DNA of 64,000 nt from Desulfoglaeba alkanexedens ALDC (GTDB taxonomy: Bacteria; Desulfobacterota; Syntrophobacteria; Syntrophobacterales; DSM-9756), in NCBI RefSeq assembly GCF_005377625.1, contig NZ_CP040098.1, positions 620,001 through 684,000 of the forward strand, read 5' to 3'. Position 1 is the stretch's first letter; the number at the start of each line of letters is the position of its first letter. Made by a program: the position numbers and the translations under genes. This document shows positions 1 to 7,245 of this stretch, piece by piece. Below the pieces are notes generated by a model. It was not told the DNA's origin and made no database searches. It was given only the letters and a program-made list of their open reading frames with translations.

Positions 1-247
1 CGCCAGGAAGTTGGGGGAAGCTCACGATTTGCTTGCGCGCAGGCGATAGCCTCCCTGCAGGACCTGCGGAACTACATGCAAGGGGGACGTGGGGAAAAGG
101 TCCCCGGGGGACCCAACCACCTCATGCAGGGAGCCCGACCGCAGGATGCAGCGGAGATTGACACCCGGTGGGCGGAACCATTAAACTCCGATCCTGTCGA
201 TTATGATCGTTTTGCACCGAATCCTCACAAGGCAAAGGGAAAGCGCC
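1..247. other. Left edge of window, no supportable gene
   Basis: No gene can be supported here. A short frame ends at a stop near position 48 and could be the tail of a gene lying mostly outside the window, but too little is present to say. The rest is the leader of gspG. Confidence 0.4.
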
Positions 248-682
248 ATGGCTCGCACGAAAGACCGAAGCAGACTCAGATGCCGAAAAGGCTTCACGCT
301 CATCGAACTGCTCATCGTCATGATCATCCTGGGACTTCTGGCTGCGCTGGTGGCTCCCAAGATGTTCCAGAAGGTCGGAAGTTCCAAGCAGAAGGCGGCG
401 AAGGCCCAGATTGCGCTTCTGGGAACCGCGCTCGACGCGTATCGCCTGGACATGGGGAAGTATCCGTCAACCGATCAAGGCCTGGACGCGCTGCGCACCA
501 ACCCCGGCCACGACAACTGGGACGGGCCCTATCTGCCCAAAGACGTCCCCAAGGATCCGTGGGGAAACGCGTATGTCTACCAGAGCCCGGGGGAGCACGG
601 AGACTATGATCTCTATTCTCTGGGCGCCGACGGTCAGGAAGGCGGCGACGACGAAAACGCGGACGTGGTCAGCTGGGAATGA
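248..682 (+). CDS. gspG: Type II secretion system major pseudopilin GspG
   Basis: GspG is the major pseudopilin of the type II secretion system; it assembles into the periplasmic pseudopilus that pushes folded proteins through the outer-membrane secretin. The 144-residue product has a short basic leader ending in KG followed by FTLIELLIVMIILGLLAALV, the prepilin peptidase site (cut between G and F) and hydrophobic helix. A GspG-type C-terminal half follows (YPSTDQGL, then PYLPKDVPKDPWG and YVYQSPGEHG). The start is the ATG at 248, preceded by AAAGGGAAAG; an upstream in-frame start at 203 would place extra residues before the leader. No other gsp gene lies to the right, so any cluster partners would be to the left, outside the window. 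Confidence 0.93.
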   Translation: MARTKDRSRLRCRKGFTLIELLIVMIILGLLAALVAPKMFQKVGSSKQKAAKAQIALLGTALDAYRLDMGKYPSTDQGLDALRTNPGHDNWDGPYLPKDVPKDPWGNAYVYQSPGEHGDYDLYSLGADGQEGGDDENADVVSWE

Positions 683-898
683 GAGGCTGTCTTCCGAACA
701 GGCTGAACCGATTCCCGGCGAGCGGGCGGAAACCGACAACCGCCGGCCCGCCCCTTTCAGGCGACTCCGGCCCCCCTTACCTCCGAGACCGACTTTCGTT
801 CCGGCCCGGCGGTGAGGGAAGCCCGGGAGTCTTGTTGAACCCCGCAATCGCTTGTTCGGTGACATAGAGAGGGCATTGAACGCCACACGCCATGGCCT

Positions 899-2290
899 TC
901 AACGCCGACAGTACGTTTCCACGGTTTCTTCCTGCCAGTCTTCCCACAGATAGGCCGCTTCGCGCCCCTGTGCGATCACTCGGAAAGCGTAGCGGACCTG
1001 TTCTTCGTAGAACTCGCAGTACGGGCTGGGGGCTTCCAGCGTGCCGGAAACCACCTTGACTTCCGCCGGACACGGGGCACCGCAGTAATGCCGGATCGCG
1101 CATCGGCCGCAAGGGACGATGCGTTCCACCCGGCGTTCGACCACGGAGGCAATAGGACGGCTCGCCAGGACAGCGCTCAAGTCGTCCCGGAAAAGGTTCC
1201 CCCCACAGAAGGCCGGAAACCCTATGAACTCGCTGCACGGGAAAACATCGCCCCGGGCGGACACGGCGAAAAAGCAGCGGCCGCCTCCGCAGGGGGAAAT
1301 GTCGCACATGAGGCGCCGCCCCGTGGGGCCCGCCACAGCCGCCAGCACGTTGGCGAAATTCGCCACGACCAGCTTGCGGCCCGTCTTTTCGTACAACTGC
1401 CAGGTACGGTCCAGAGCCCGGCAGAAGGCGTCAGCCAGTTCCGCGTTGTCAGGCTTCAGTTTCAGGCCGCCTTCTTGAGTGCATCGAACGGGATTGAACA
1501 TGACCACCCCGATCTCCCGTTCGTGGTAGAAATCCACCATGGCCGGAAGGACCGAGAGGTTCTCCCGGGTGACCGTGGTGATCACGTTGAAGGGCGGGTA
1601 GCCGGCCAGCTTCTCCATGACTCGGACCACGCGGTCGAAGGTGCCCGTTCCCCCCCAGGTCCTGCGCGACCGATCTGCCACTTCCGCAACCGGACCGTCC
1701 AGCGAGATCCCGATCCCCACGCCGTGTTCCATGAGGAAATTCATGGCCTCGTCGTCCAGGAGCGTCGCGTTGGTCTGGACTCCGAAGTCGAACCGGTCGC
1801 CGTATTTCTCGATCCCGGCGAAAACCGCATCCCGCGCCAGCATGGGCTCACTGCCATGAAAGATGATCTGCGGCTTGAACCCTTCCGGCGCGATGCCCTG
1901 GAACCAGACATGCAAACGTTCCAAGGCCCCGCACACCTCGTCGGCGGTCATGGTTTTCCCGCTTCGGCGCATGTCTTCGGGGAGATAGCAGTAGCTGCAG
2001 TTCAGGTTGCATCGCTCCGTCGGATTGAAATAAACGGCCGACGGCTTGAGTCCGAAACGCAGGTGATCCATCTCCCGTCGGAATCCTTCCGCCTCCCGTT
2101 GGAATTCCGCCACCAAGTCACCACTCAAGGCGGCTTCCAAATCGTGCCGTTCCACCAGAGCCCAAAAGGCCGTGTCCGGCTCCACCACCGCCACGCGATC
2201 GGGAAGGCCGATTTCTAGCACGGCGAACTGGGGACCATAGCCCGTGTTGGCATGCCGGGGCGTCTTGTTCAAAGCGTTTTCAGCATTCAT
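899..2290 (-). CDS. cbpB: Peptide-modifying radical SAM/SPASM enzyme (CbpB-like)
   Basis: A 463-residue radical SAM enzyme with a SPASM-type auxiliary Fe-S domain, the architecture of enzymes that modify ribosomal peptides. The radical SAM cluster motif CNLNCSYC lies near residue 93. The C-terminal part carries many cysteines in SPASM spacing (CDISPCGGGRCFF, FPCSE, PCGRCAIRHYCGAPC). The gene starts 9 bases after the stop of a 37-codon peptide gene and has no strong ribosome site of its own, so translation is probably coupled. Both genes lie behind a cobalamin riboswitch. I recognise this arrangement as the CbpA/CbpB pair; that match is from memory. The chemistry done on the peptide is not known to me. 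B12-repressed expression suggests a role linked to cobalt or corrinoid supply, which is inference. Confidence 0.85.
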   Translation of the reverse strand: MNAENALNKTPRHANTGYGPQFAVLEIGLPDRVAVVEPDTAFWALVERHDLEAALSGDLVAEFQREAEGFRREMDHLRFGLKPSAVYFNPTERCNLNCSYCYLPEDMRRSGKTMTADEVCGALERLHVWFQGIAPEGFKPQIIFHGSEPMLARDAVFAGIEKYGDRFDFGVQTNATLLDDEAMNFLMEHGVGIGISLDGPVAEVADRSRRTWGGTGTFDRVVRVMEKLAGYPPFNVITTVTRENLSVLPAMVDFYHEREIGVVMFNPVRCTQEGGLKLKPDNAELADAFCRALDRTWQLYEKTGRKLVVANFANVLAAVAGPTGRRLMCDISPCGGGRCFFAVSARGDVFPCSEFIGFPAFCGGNLFRDDLSAVLASRPIASVVERRVERIVPCGRCAIRHYCGAPCPAEVKVVSGTLEAPSPYCEFYEEQVRYAFRVIAQGREAAYLWEDWQEETVETYCRR

Positions 2291-2299
2291 GTGGCGGCC

Positions 2300-2413
2300 T
2301 CACTGCACTTTCTTCGCCTTGGGGGTGAGCAGGATGTAATGGGAAAGGCCCGTGTTGTTTCCCAACTGGCGGCAACGACGACGATAGGCGATGATCTTCG
2401 AATCCTTCTTCAT
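2300..2413 (-). CDS. cbpA: Short precursor peptide (CbpA-like), 37 aa
   Basis: A 37-residue basic peptide, beginning MKKDSKIIAYRRRCRQLGNN and ending in a Lys-rich tail, with one cysteine at position 14. A strong AGGAGG ribosome site lies 5 bases upstream of the ATG, which argues that it is translated. It sits directly between the riboswitch terminator and the radical SAM gene, 9 bases before the latter. In this family the peptide is the substrate of the adjacent SPASM enzyme; the central Cys and the GNNTGLSHY stretch are plausible modification sites (inference). No separate leader-peptide cleavage motif such as GG is obvious. Confidence 0.82.
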   Translation of the reverse strand: MKKDSKIIAYRRRCRQLGNNTGLSHYILLTPKAKKVQ

Positions 2414-2443
2414 GACATCCTCCTTTGTGCGGTTGCGGGGTCA

Positions 2444-2498
2444 CAAAAAAACCCGGGTCGAGCGCCCGCCCCCTCATGGGCGGGACCCGATCCGGGTT
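2444..2498 (-). terminator. Intrinsic terminator, expression platform of the cobalamin riboswitch
   Basis: On the minus strand a two-part GC-rich stem (AACCCGG paired with CCGGGTT outside, CCCGCCC with GGGCGGG inside) is followed by a run of seven T. It lies between the aptamer and the cbpA start, so B12 binding would be expected to stop transcription before cbpA. Confidence 0.82.
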
Positions 2499-2529
2499 CC
2501 TTTTACCATCGGGTTCCCGTAAAGAACGC

Positions 2530-2700
2530 TTGCCTGCAGGTCTTCTGGCTCTCGGATCAACTGAAAGGTCGCGGCCTTCCCCCCGGGGTAAACCCCGGAA
2601 GTGACCGAGCCGACGCTCTTTGCGACCCTTCATCCCCGATCACAGCGGCGGGACCGCCACGGATTCGCACCGTGTTCCGGGATGCAGGAAGCCTTCCATC
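2530..2700 (-). promoter_or_regulatory. Cobalamin riboswitch aptamer controlling cbpAB
   Basis: Read on the minus strand the segment has the landmarks of the adenosylcobalamin aptamer in order: GGTGCGAATCC, GCGGTCCCGCCGCTGTGA, a GTCACTTCCGGG element, GGGAAGGC, and GAGCCAGAAGACCTGC at the 3' end. It is followed by an intrinsic terminator and then cbpA, which fits a transcriptional OFF switch. Confidence 0.93.
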
Positions 2701-2714
2701 GTCAAACCGTTCTC

Positions 2715-2744
2715 TTCATACGCGAAAACGGACGCACGTGTCAA
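2715..2744 (-). promoter_or_regulatory. Sigma-70 promoter of the riboswitch-cbpAB transcript
   Basis: On the minus strand TTGACA (2739-2744) and TATGAA (2715-2720) are 18 bases apart, directly upstream of the aptamer. The same boxes are conserved in the second copy. Confidence 0.75.
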
Positions 2745-2841
2745 GGGTGTCAGACCCCGTTTTCGACTTTCCTGCATCCGGAAAGCCTCCGCGTCGTTGC
2801 TCCCGATCGGGGAACCCGCTGGCGGCCCGGTGCACACCCCC

Positions 2842-2873
2842 AAAAAAAAAGCGGGGCCGTCGCCCCGCTTTTT
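2842..2873 (-). terminator. Terminator after hsp20 (copy 1)
   Basis: AGCGGGGC, a short loop and GCCCCGCT form a perfect stem flanked by A and T runs; on the minus strand it is followed by nine T. The A run on the other side means it could work in both directions. Confidence 0.85.
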
Positions 2874-2927
2874 CCGGAAGCGCTTCAGCACCGCCCTTAC
2901 GCCGCTTCGGCGTTTTCCAGACCGGCA

Positions 2928-3371
2928 TCAGCGCTTGACCGGAATCTTCTTCGGCTTCGCGGATTCCACCTTGGGAATCTCAATCCGGAGTACACCGTCC
3001 TTATAGACCGCCTCCACTTCATCGGCCTTCACTTCCACCGGAAGGCGGATGGAACGACTGAAAGACCCGAAACGCCGCTCCAGCCAATGGTAGGACTCAT
3101 CCTTCTCTTCCCGCTCCTGCTTCTTTTCACCGCTGACAGTGAGGACGTTGCCCACGATCTGTATATCGAGATCCTTCGCGTCAACACCGGGAAGATCGGC
3201 CTTCACCACGATCTTGTCCTAGGTTTCGGACAGGTCGAAGGCCGGAACCATCGGGATTTCCTCCCTCCTTACCGAAGGCATCCACTCATCGAAGAAACGA
3301 TCGAAAAGGCTCCACTCCCTTGGAAAAGCCAACGCACGTTCCCTGCGTTCCCATGGAATCAGTCCGAACAT
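2928..3371 (-). pseudogene. Small heat-shock protein Hsp20, copy 1, nonsense-mutated
   Basis: This is the left copy of the Hsp20/alpha-crystallin gene at 18214-18657. Codon 51, GAG (Glu) in the intact copy, is TAG here (3219-3221), so translation from the natural ATG at 3371 stops before the alpha-crystallin domain. A GTG 11 bases after the stop codon (3209) could give a 93-residue piece lacking the N-terminal arm and the first part of the domain, but no good ribosome site precedes it. The copy has also lost the -35 box found upstream of the intact gene, so it is probably silent. A sequencing error at one base cannot be excluded. Confidence 0.88.
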
Positions 3372-3436
3372 ATCCACTACCTCCTATCTCACCGATTTCT
3401 CAAGCCTATCTGATAATTCCGTTCCAAAATTAATTA

Positions 3437-3540
3437 ATGGATTCCGGGTCAAGCCCGGAATGACGGAAAAAGGACCGGACGAATCCGGGTTCCTTCAGTG
3501 CCCGTCACCCCGGTCCCGGATCAAGTCCGGGATGACGGAC
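3437..3540. repeat. Two short inverted REP-like elements
   Basis: Two copies of an element of the form ATTCCGGGTCAAGCCCGGAAT followed by GACGG occur at 3440-3466 and 3513-3540, the second as CCCGGATCAAGTCCGGGATGAC. A related decayed element lies near 49440-49540. They mark the left edge of the island, just outside repeat copy 1. Confidence 0.7.
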
Positions 3541-3666
3541 CCGGGGTCCATGTCGAGGGGCTGAAGATTTCCGGAAGCAGAACGTGTTTCCGAAAATCTT
3601 TGACGACCCGCCGGTCCGTGTCTTCACGGGCGCACCAGCAGAAGTTCCACATCCACCGGCGCCTCA

Positions 3667-4053
3667 ATGAGCCCGTGGGCCATGGGCGCCTTCTTCACCG
3701 CCACCAGCATGATCGGGTTCATCGCCGGGGCCGGGATCGTGGTGCGAAACTCCATCATCCTGGTGGGTTTCATAGAGCTGCGCATCGCCGAGGGGATGGC
3801 CCTGGACTAGGCGGTCATCGACGCCGGGGCGGTGCGGTTCCGCCCCATGATGGTCACCGCCGCCGCCGTGGTGGTGGTGGGGGTCTCGGTGATCCTCTTC
3901 GATTCGATCTTCCAAGGGCTCGCCATCTCGCTGATGGCCGGCGAGGTCGCTTCCCTGGTCTTCTCGCGCATGACGGTGCCGATCCTCTACTACATGGACA
4001 AGCGCTGGGAGTTCGCCCACGGGCATCATCTGCATCGTTTGTTTTACGGCTAA
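3667..4053 (+). pseudogene. Fragment of RND heavy-metal efflux pump (CusA/CzcA type), C-terminal part
   Basis: The frame encodes the last membrane helices of a heavy-metal RND transporter, including [20 protein letters not shown] and [19 protein letters not shown], typical of the C-terminal third of CusA/CzcA-like pumps. The rest of a gene of about 1000 codons is missing, and a TAG stop interrupts the frame at 3808-3810. After DKRWEFAHG the frame runs into the truncated integrase gene. It is a dead remnant, probably brought in by the rearrangement that removed the end of intI. Confidence 0.85.
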
Positions 4054-4635
4054 AAATATCAGAAATTCCTTTACATCATCGGTTGAGAGAGACTCCGGGG
4101 GCTTGCTGTGTGTATAAGCTTGGAATGCTCGCACCCATCCTTGATAGCTCTTCAGAGTTTTGGGCGAATAATGTCGCAAATGGATTTCGTCCGCCAATCG
4201 CGCATATTCCGATTTCCAAGAAGCCCCGGATATCGGCTTTTCCCGAATAAACAAAGATTCTACTTTAACCCGCGTGCCCGGTCCTGCACCGATAGCACTC
4301 TGCTTCTTGTTGTCCAAAGGAGCGGTTTCCGGAGATACGGCGGTTCGCTGCAACGGTTGCTGGCAAGGAATCTTTCTTTCTTGAAAAAGCGCATAATACA
4401 GATTGATCGCCTTTACGGCCTGCTCCTGTTGCGCCTGTGATTGCTGTTTGTCCCGCAATTTTGCGATGAAAGGGTGCAGGCTCTGTAGATGATTGGGCTG
4501 AAAATGATATTTATGGCAGAAGTCCAGATAATAGCGGAGCCATTTTTGATACATCCCATGCAAGTTGTCCGGGATGGCCATATTCCGGAGATGTCCTTCG
4601 AATTTCAATTGTAATGCGGATGGAATTGCCAGCAT
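4036..4635 (-). pseudogene. intI: Integron integrase IntI, N-terminal half only
   Basis: Integron integrases are tyrosine recombinases that move cassettes between attC and attI. From the ATG at 4635 (GGAGG 7 bases upstream) the frame has an N-terminal extension of about 130 residues and then a core-binding domain including HYSPKTLKSYQGWVRAFQAY and [16 protein letters not shown], a good match to integron integrases. Homology stops near 4036 and the frame runs antisense into the RND fragment. The catalytic domain with the Arg, His-x-x-Arg and Tyr residues is therefore absent, so the integrase cannot be active. Its divergent position beside the cassettes is the normal integron layout. Confidence 0.85.
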
Positions 4636-4691
4636 CTGGAATCCTCCATTTTCCGGATAATTCTTATTTTGACATGATATACGGAAAGTCT

Positions 4692-4720
4692 GACATAAAC
4701 TATTGTCAAACACCTGTCAA
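4692..4720 (-). promoter_or_regulatory. Candidate promoter of intI
   Basis: On the minus strand TTGACA (4715-4720) and TATGTC (4692-4697) are 17 bases apart, about 57 bases upstream of the intI start. A second TTGACA overlaps it at 4704-4709. No clear LexA box was recognised. Confidence 0.4.
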
Positions 4721-4980
4721 GCCTTTTATGAATAATTTGTGGTCAGTTAAAGCTGACTCGTTCGTAAAAAATCGGAATTTTGATCTTTTAGCGTTGTAAC
4801 CTATTGACTTTATTAGGCCCGAAATTTGAAAAATAGCGTCTTTGGGCTTTTTTACGAAGGCATCAAAGCTGGAAAAGGGGAACTGGCGACCCCCGGCTTC
4901 AAGACCTGCATCAAAATGATTGTTACCGCCGGATCACAGGCCCTGGAGTTCACCGGAAACTGTACAATTACTTGTTAGCC
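4721..4980 (+). other. Candidate attI region with cassette-insertion core
   Basis: This AT-rich gap lies between intI and the first cassette, where attI is expected. It ends with GTTAGCC at 4974-4980, a core site whose complement GGCTAAC begins the attC of cassette 1. A stop-free stretch without a start codon runs up to this core and may be a remnant of an older cassette. The accessory integrase sites of attI cannot be identified by eye. Confidence 0.55.
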
Positions 4981-4986
4981 GGAAAA

Positions 4987-5733
4987 ATGAACGAGAAATC
5001 AATACGCGACAGACTGGTTGAACACGGGCAGACATTGTTCCGTGCGCCAAAGCAGCCGGTTTCTTTCACTAAGGAACCACAGGCCGATGCGTTGCTGAAT
5101 GACTTAGATAACCATCCGCATGCCTTTGTTTTAGCATGCGTCATGGATCGACAAGTCAAAGCGGAGAGAGCATGGCTGATTCCATATCGCATTTCGGAGA
5201 AAATCGGTGGCTTTTCAGTGCAGAAGCTGAGTGAACTATCGCAGCAGGAGGTAAATCGTCTCATGAGAGAACCGGAACCACTCCACCGGTTCGTTGACAC
5301 AATGGCCCATAACTTCCATTCAGCGGTGCAACGGATCAAGAACGACTATGGGGGCGATGCTGCACTTATTTGGAAAGGAGAGCCTTCCAGCGCGGAGGTT
5401 GTATATCGTTTCTTGGAATTCGACGGAGTCGGCCCAAAAATCGGTAGCATGGCCACCAACACTCTCGCACGAGATTTCAAAATTCCCTTTTCGGACTACT
5501 ACTCAATTGACATCTCAGCGGATGTTCATGTGCGGCGAGTCTTTTCCAGACTTGGTTTATGTGCTGCTGACGTTACTGTGGAACAAGTGATATACAAGGC
5601 ACGGTCGCTTTACCCAGAATTCCCTGGAATGATGGATTTGCCATGCTGGGAGATAGGGAGAAACTGGTGTAAATCGCGTGGACCGGTATGCCGCGACTGC
5701 TATATGAACGATGTATGCCCGACTGCAAGATAG
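4987..5733 (+). CDS. Endonuclease III-like HhH-GPD DNA glycosylase (cassette 1)
   Basis: A 248-residue DNA base-excision glycosylase of the HhH-GPD superfamily. The helix-hairpin-helix is FDGVGPKIGSMATN, keeping the lysine used for lyase activity in endonuclease III; the catalytic Asp region is ISADVHVRRVFSRLG. The C-terminus has a perfect endonuclease III Fe-S loop, with four cysteines spaced C-x6-C-x2-C-x5-C in CKSRGPVCRDCYMNDVC. It starts seven bases after the cassette core with only a weak ribosome site, as is common in cassettes. Its substrate is unknown; it may repair oxidised bases or act on modified foreign DNA, the second being speculation. The start could also be the TTG at 4972. 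Confidence 0.85.
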   Translation: MNEKSIRDRLVEHGQTLFRAPKQPVSFTKEPQADALLNDLDNHPHAFVLACVMDRQVKAERAWLIPYRISEKIGGFSVQKLSELSQQEVNRLMREPEPLHRFVDTMAHNFHSAVQRIKNDYGGDAALIWKGEPSSAEVVYRFLEFDGVGPKIGSMATNTLARDFKIPFSDYYSIDISADVHVRRVFSRLGLCAADVTVEQVIYKARSLYPEFPGMMDLPCWEIGRNWCKSRGPVCRDCYMNDVCPTAR

Positions 5734-5743
5734 AAATGAGAAC

Positions 5744-5980
5744 GGCTAACAACCGCATTAACTCGGACTGGCAATTCCGCTGCGCTCCATTGCCATCCGG
5801 TTATGCGGAGCGTTCCTCCGGACGCGCTTCGCGCGTCCGGAGGAACGCGGCGCTCACTTCGTTCGCAGCCTGGTTCCGAGGCGCGCGAAGCGCGCCTCGG
5901 AACCAGGCTGCTTCACCTGACGTGGTGTCCGTCAAGCCTCTGGCTTGCCGTCCACCCCGCAGGTGAGCGCCGCGTTATGT
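5744..5980 (+). repeat. attC site 1 (unusually long, 237 bp)
   Basis: The site begins with GGCTAAC and ends with GTTATGT. Inside are several nested hairpins, including TCCGGACGCGCTTCGCGCG with its partner and a long stem around GAGGCGCGCGAAGCGCGCCTC. It is much longer than the other six sites (57-81 bp) and may be two fused sites. Confidence 0.75.
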
Positions 5981-5997
5981 GCAAAAAGGAGGAAGTT

Positions 5998-7062
5998 ATG
6001 CTCAAAAAACTCATTCTAGTTTCAATTATTTTTCTTGTCAGTGTGTCCATGTTGTCATGCGATAAGCTATCAGGGCCGAGTCCGAGTGAAATCCTGAACA
6101 ATTATCTTGATGCCTCGTTGAAAGGAAGATTCGAGGAAGCATATTCATATGTTTCAGCTGAGGATAAAGCTATTAAGGATTTACACAGTTACCTGAAAGA
6201 AAATGAGAAAGAAGATAATCCATTTGCTCAAGCCCTAGTCAGTAAAGTGTCATATAAAATTCTGAAATTAGATAAGTCCGAAAAGAAGGCCTCAGCTGAT
6301 GTCGAGATAACTCTACCGGACCTTGGGTCAATGTTCACTGATGTTATGGGGGCCGCATTCAAATCCGCTTTTGGGGGCGGAGATGAAAAAGAAATGGAAA
6401 AAGAATTGGCACAAAAATTTGAAAGTGGCGAAGTTCCTCTGACAACCAAGAAAGAAACATTCCAATTGGTAAAAGAAAAAGATGGATGGAAAGTTTTTTT
6501 GGACTGGAAAACTGAAAAGGTTAAAAGAGAAAAGCAAACAAAGATTCAGACTCTCTTGGCTGAAGCTGAGGTACTAAAGGAATCAAAGAAACTTCATGGA
6601 GCTGCCCAAAAATATGAAGAGATCTTAGAGCTTGATTCAGAAATCGTTGACGCTAAAGAGGGGCTTCAGGAAACCCAAAAAGAGATAAAGTCATTTGAGG
6701 AAAAACAAGCATATATAGAGAATGTAGTGCTATATGACATAAAGGCAAAGTATCATAAAACATATTTAGAAGAAAGAGTCCCAGGTGTTGAATTTAAGCT
6801 AAAGAACAAAGGAAACAGGACACTCAATGAAGTAGAAGTTACTGTCTATTTCAAGGATGCTAATGGAACGATAATCGCAGAAGAAGACTACCATCCTGTA
6901 CTGGTTACCAAATATTCATTTAGTGGAGACAATAAACCACTTAAACCAAACTACATATGGCAAATGGAAGCAGATCATTTTTATAAGGCTGAAACAGTTC
7001 CGACTGAGTGGAAAGAGGGGGCCGTTTCTGCAAAAATTACCAACATAGAATTTGCAGAATAG
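5998..7062 (+). CDS. Lipoprotein of unknown function (cassette 2)
   Basis: A 354-residue lipoprotein. The signal peptide is hydrophobic and ends in a lipobox-like MLSC, so the mature protein would be lipid-anchored at Cys19 or nearby. The next 150 residues resemble DUF4878/NTF2-like lipoproteins (PSEILNNYLDASLKGRFEEA). A short helical, charged segment follows (about 180-240). The last 110 residues resemble a beta-sandwich domain seen in secreted proteins (ERVPGVEFKLKNKGNRTLNE). AAGGAGG lies 6 bases before the ATG at 5998. The codon use is AT-rich compared with the chromosome, indicating transfer. Function cannot be assigned. Confidence 0.75.
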   Translation: MLKKLILVSIIFLVSVSMLSCDKLSGPSPSEILNNYLDASLKGRFEEAYSYVSAEDKAIKDLHSYLKENEKEDNPFAQALVSKVSYKILKLDKSEKKASADVEITLPDLGSMFTDVMGAAFKSAFGGGDEKEMEKELAQKFESGEVPLTTKKETFQLVKEKDGWKVFLDWKTEKVKREKQTKIQTLLAEAEVLKESKKLHGAAQKYEEILELDSEIVDAKEGLQETQKEIKSFEEKQAYIENVVLYDIKAKYHKTYLEERVPGVEFKLKNKGNRTLNEVEVTVYFKDANGTIIAEEDYHPVLVTKYSFSGDNKPLKPNYIWQMEADHFYKAETVPTEWKEGAVSAKITNIEFAE

Positions 7063-7067
7063 TCTTT

Positions 7068-7130
7068 ACATAACAATGCTCTTGCAGCGGATCGCAAAAA
7101 AACCGCGCCCGCTGAAGCGCCGCGTTATTC
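7068..7130 (+). repeat. attC site 2
   Basis: It begins with ACATAAC, the complement of the cassette 2 leading core GTTATGT, and ends with the next core GTTATTC. The interior has an imperfect stem (GCGGATCGC with GCGCCCGCT). Confidence 0.8.
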
Positions 7131-7245
7131 CCCCGGTCGGAGTGAAGGGTAATTGATTCGCCTATGTTAGATATTTTTGGACAGGACTACAGCCAATACT
7201 GGGGCGGAATTTGGCGACAATTCCGACGAAATAAAGGACTATATT

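Larger units (their letters stand above)
2521..3435. repeat. Direct repeat copy 1 (riboswitch plus hsp20), about 0.9 kb
   Basis: This segment is repeated in the same orientation at 17810-18721. By eye about 30 differences separate the copies, roughly 96-97% identity. This copy keeps the native cbpAB side but has lost the hsp20 promoter -35 box, because the match ends just after ATTAATT at 3435. Confidence 0.95.

Noticed and set aside
76-609. A 177-codon open frame overlapping gspG
   Set aside because: It is out of frame with gspG and has no domain; the pseudopilin signature is in the other frame.
1088-2218. A 376-codon open frame opposite cbpB
   Set aside because: Antisense shadow of the radical SAM gene without any motif.
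3664-4713. A single 349-codon minus-strand frame joining intI to sequence rich in His and Asp
   Set aside because: The second half is antisense to the RND pump fragment and is not a protein domain; only the intI half is real.
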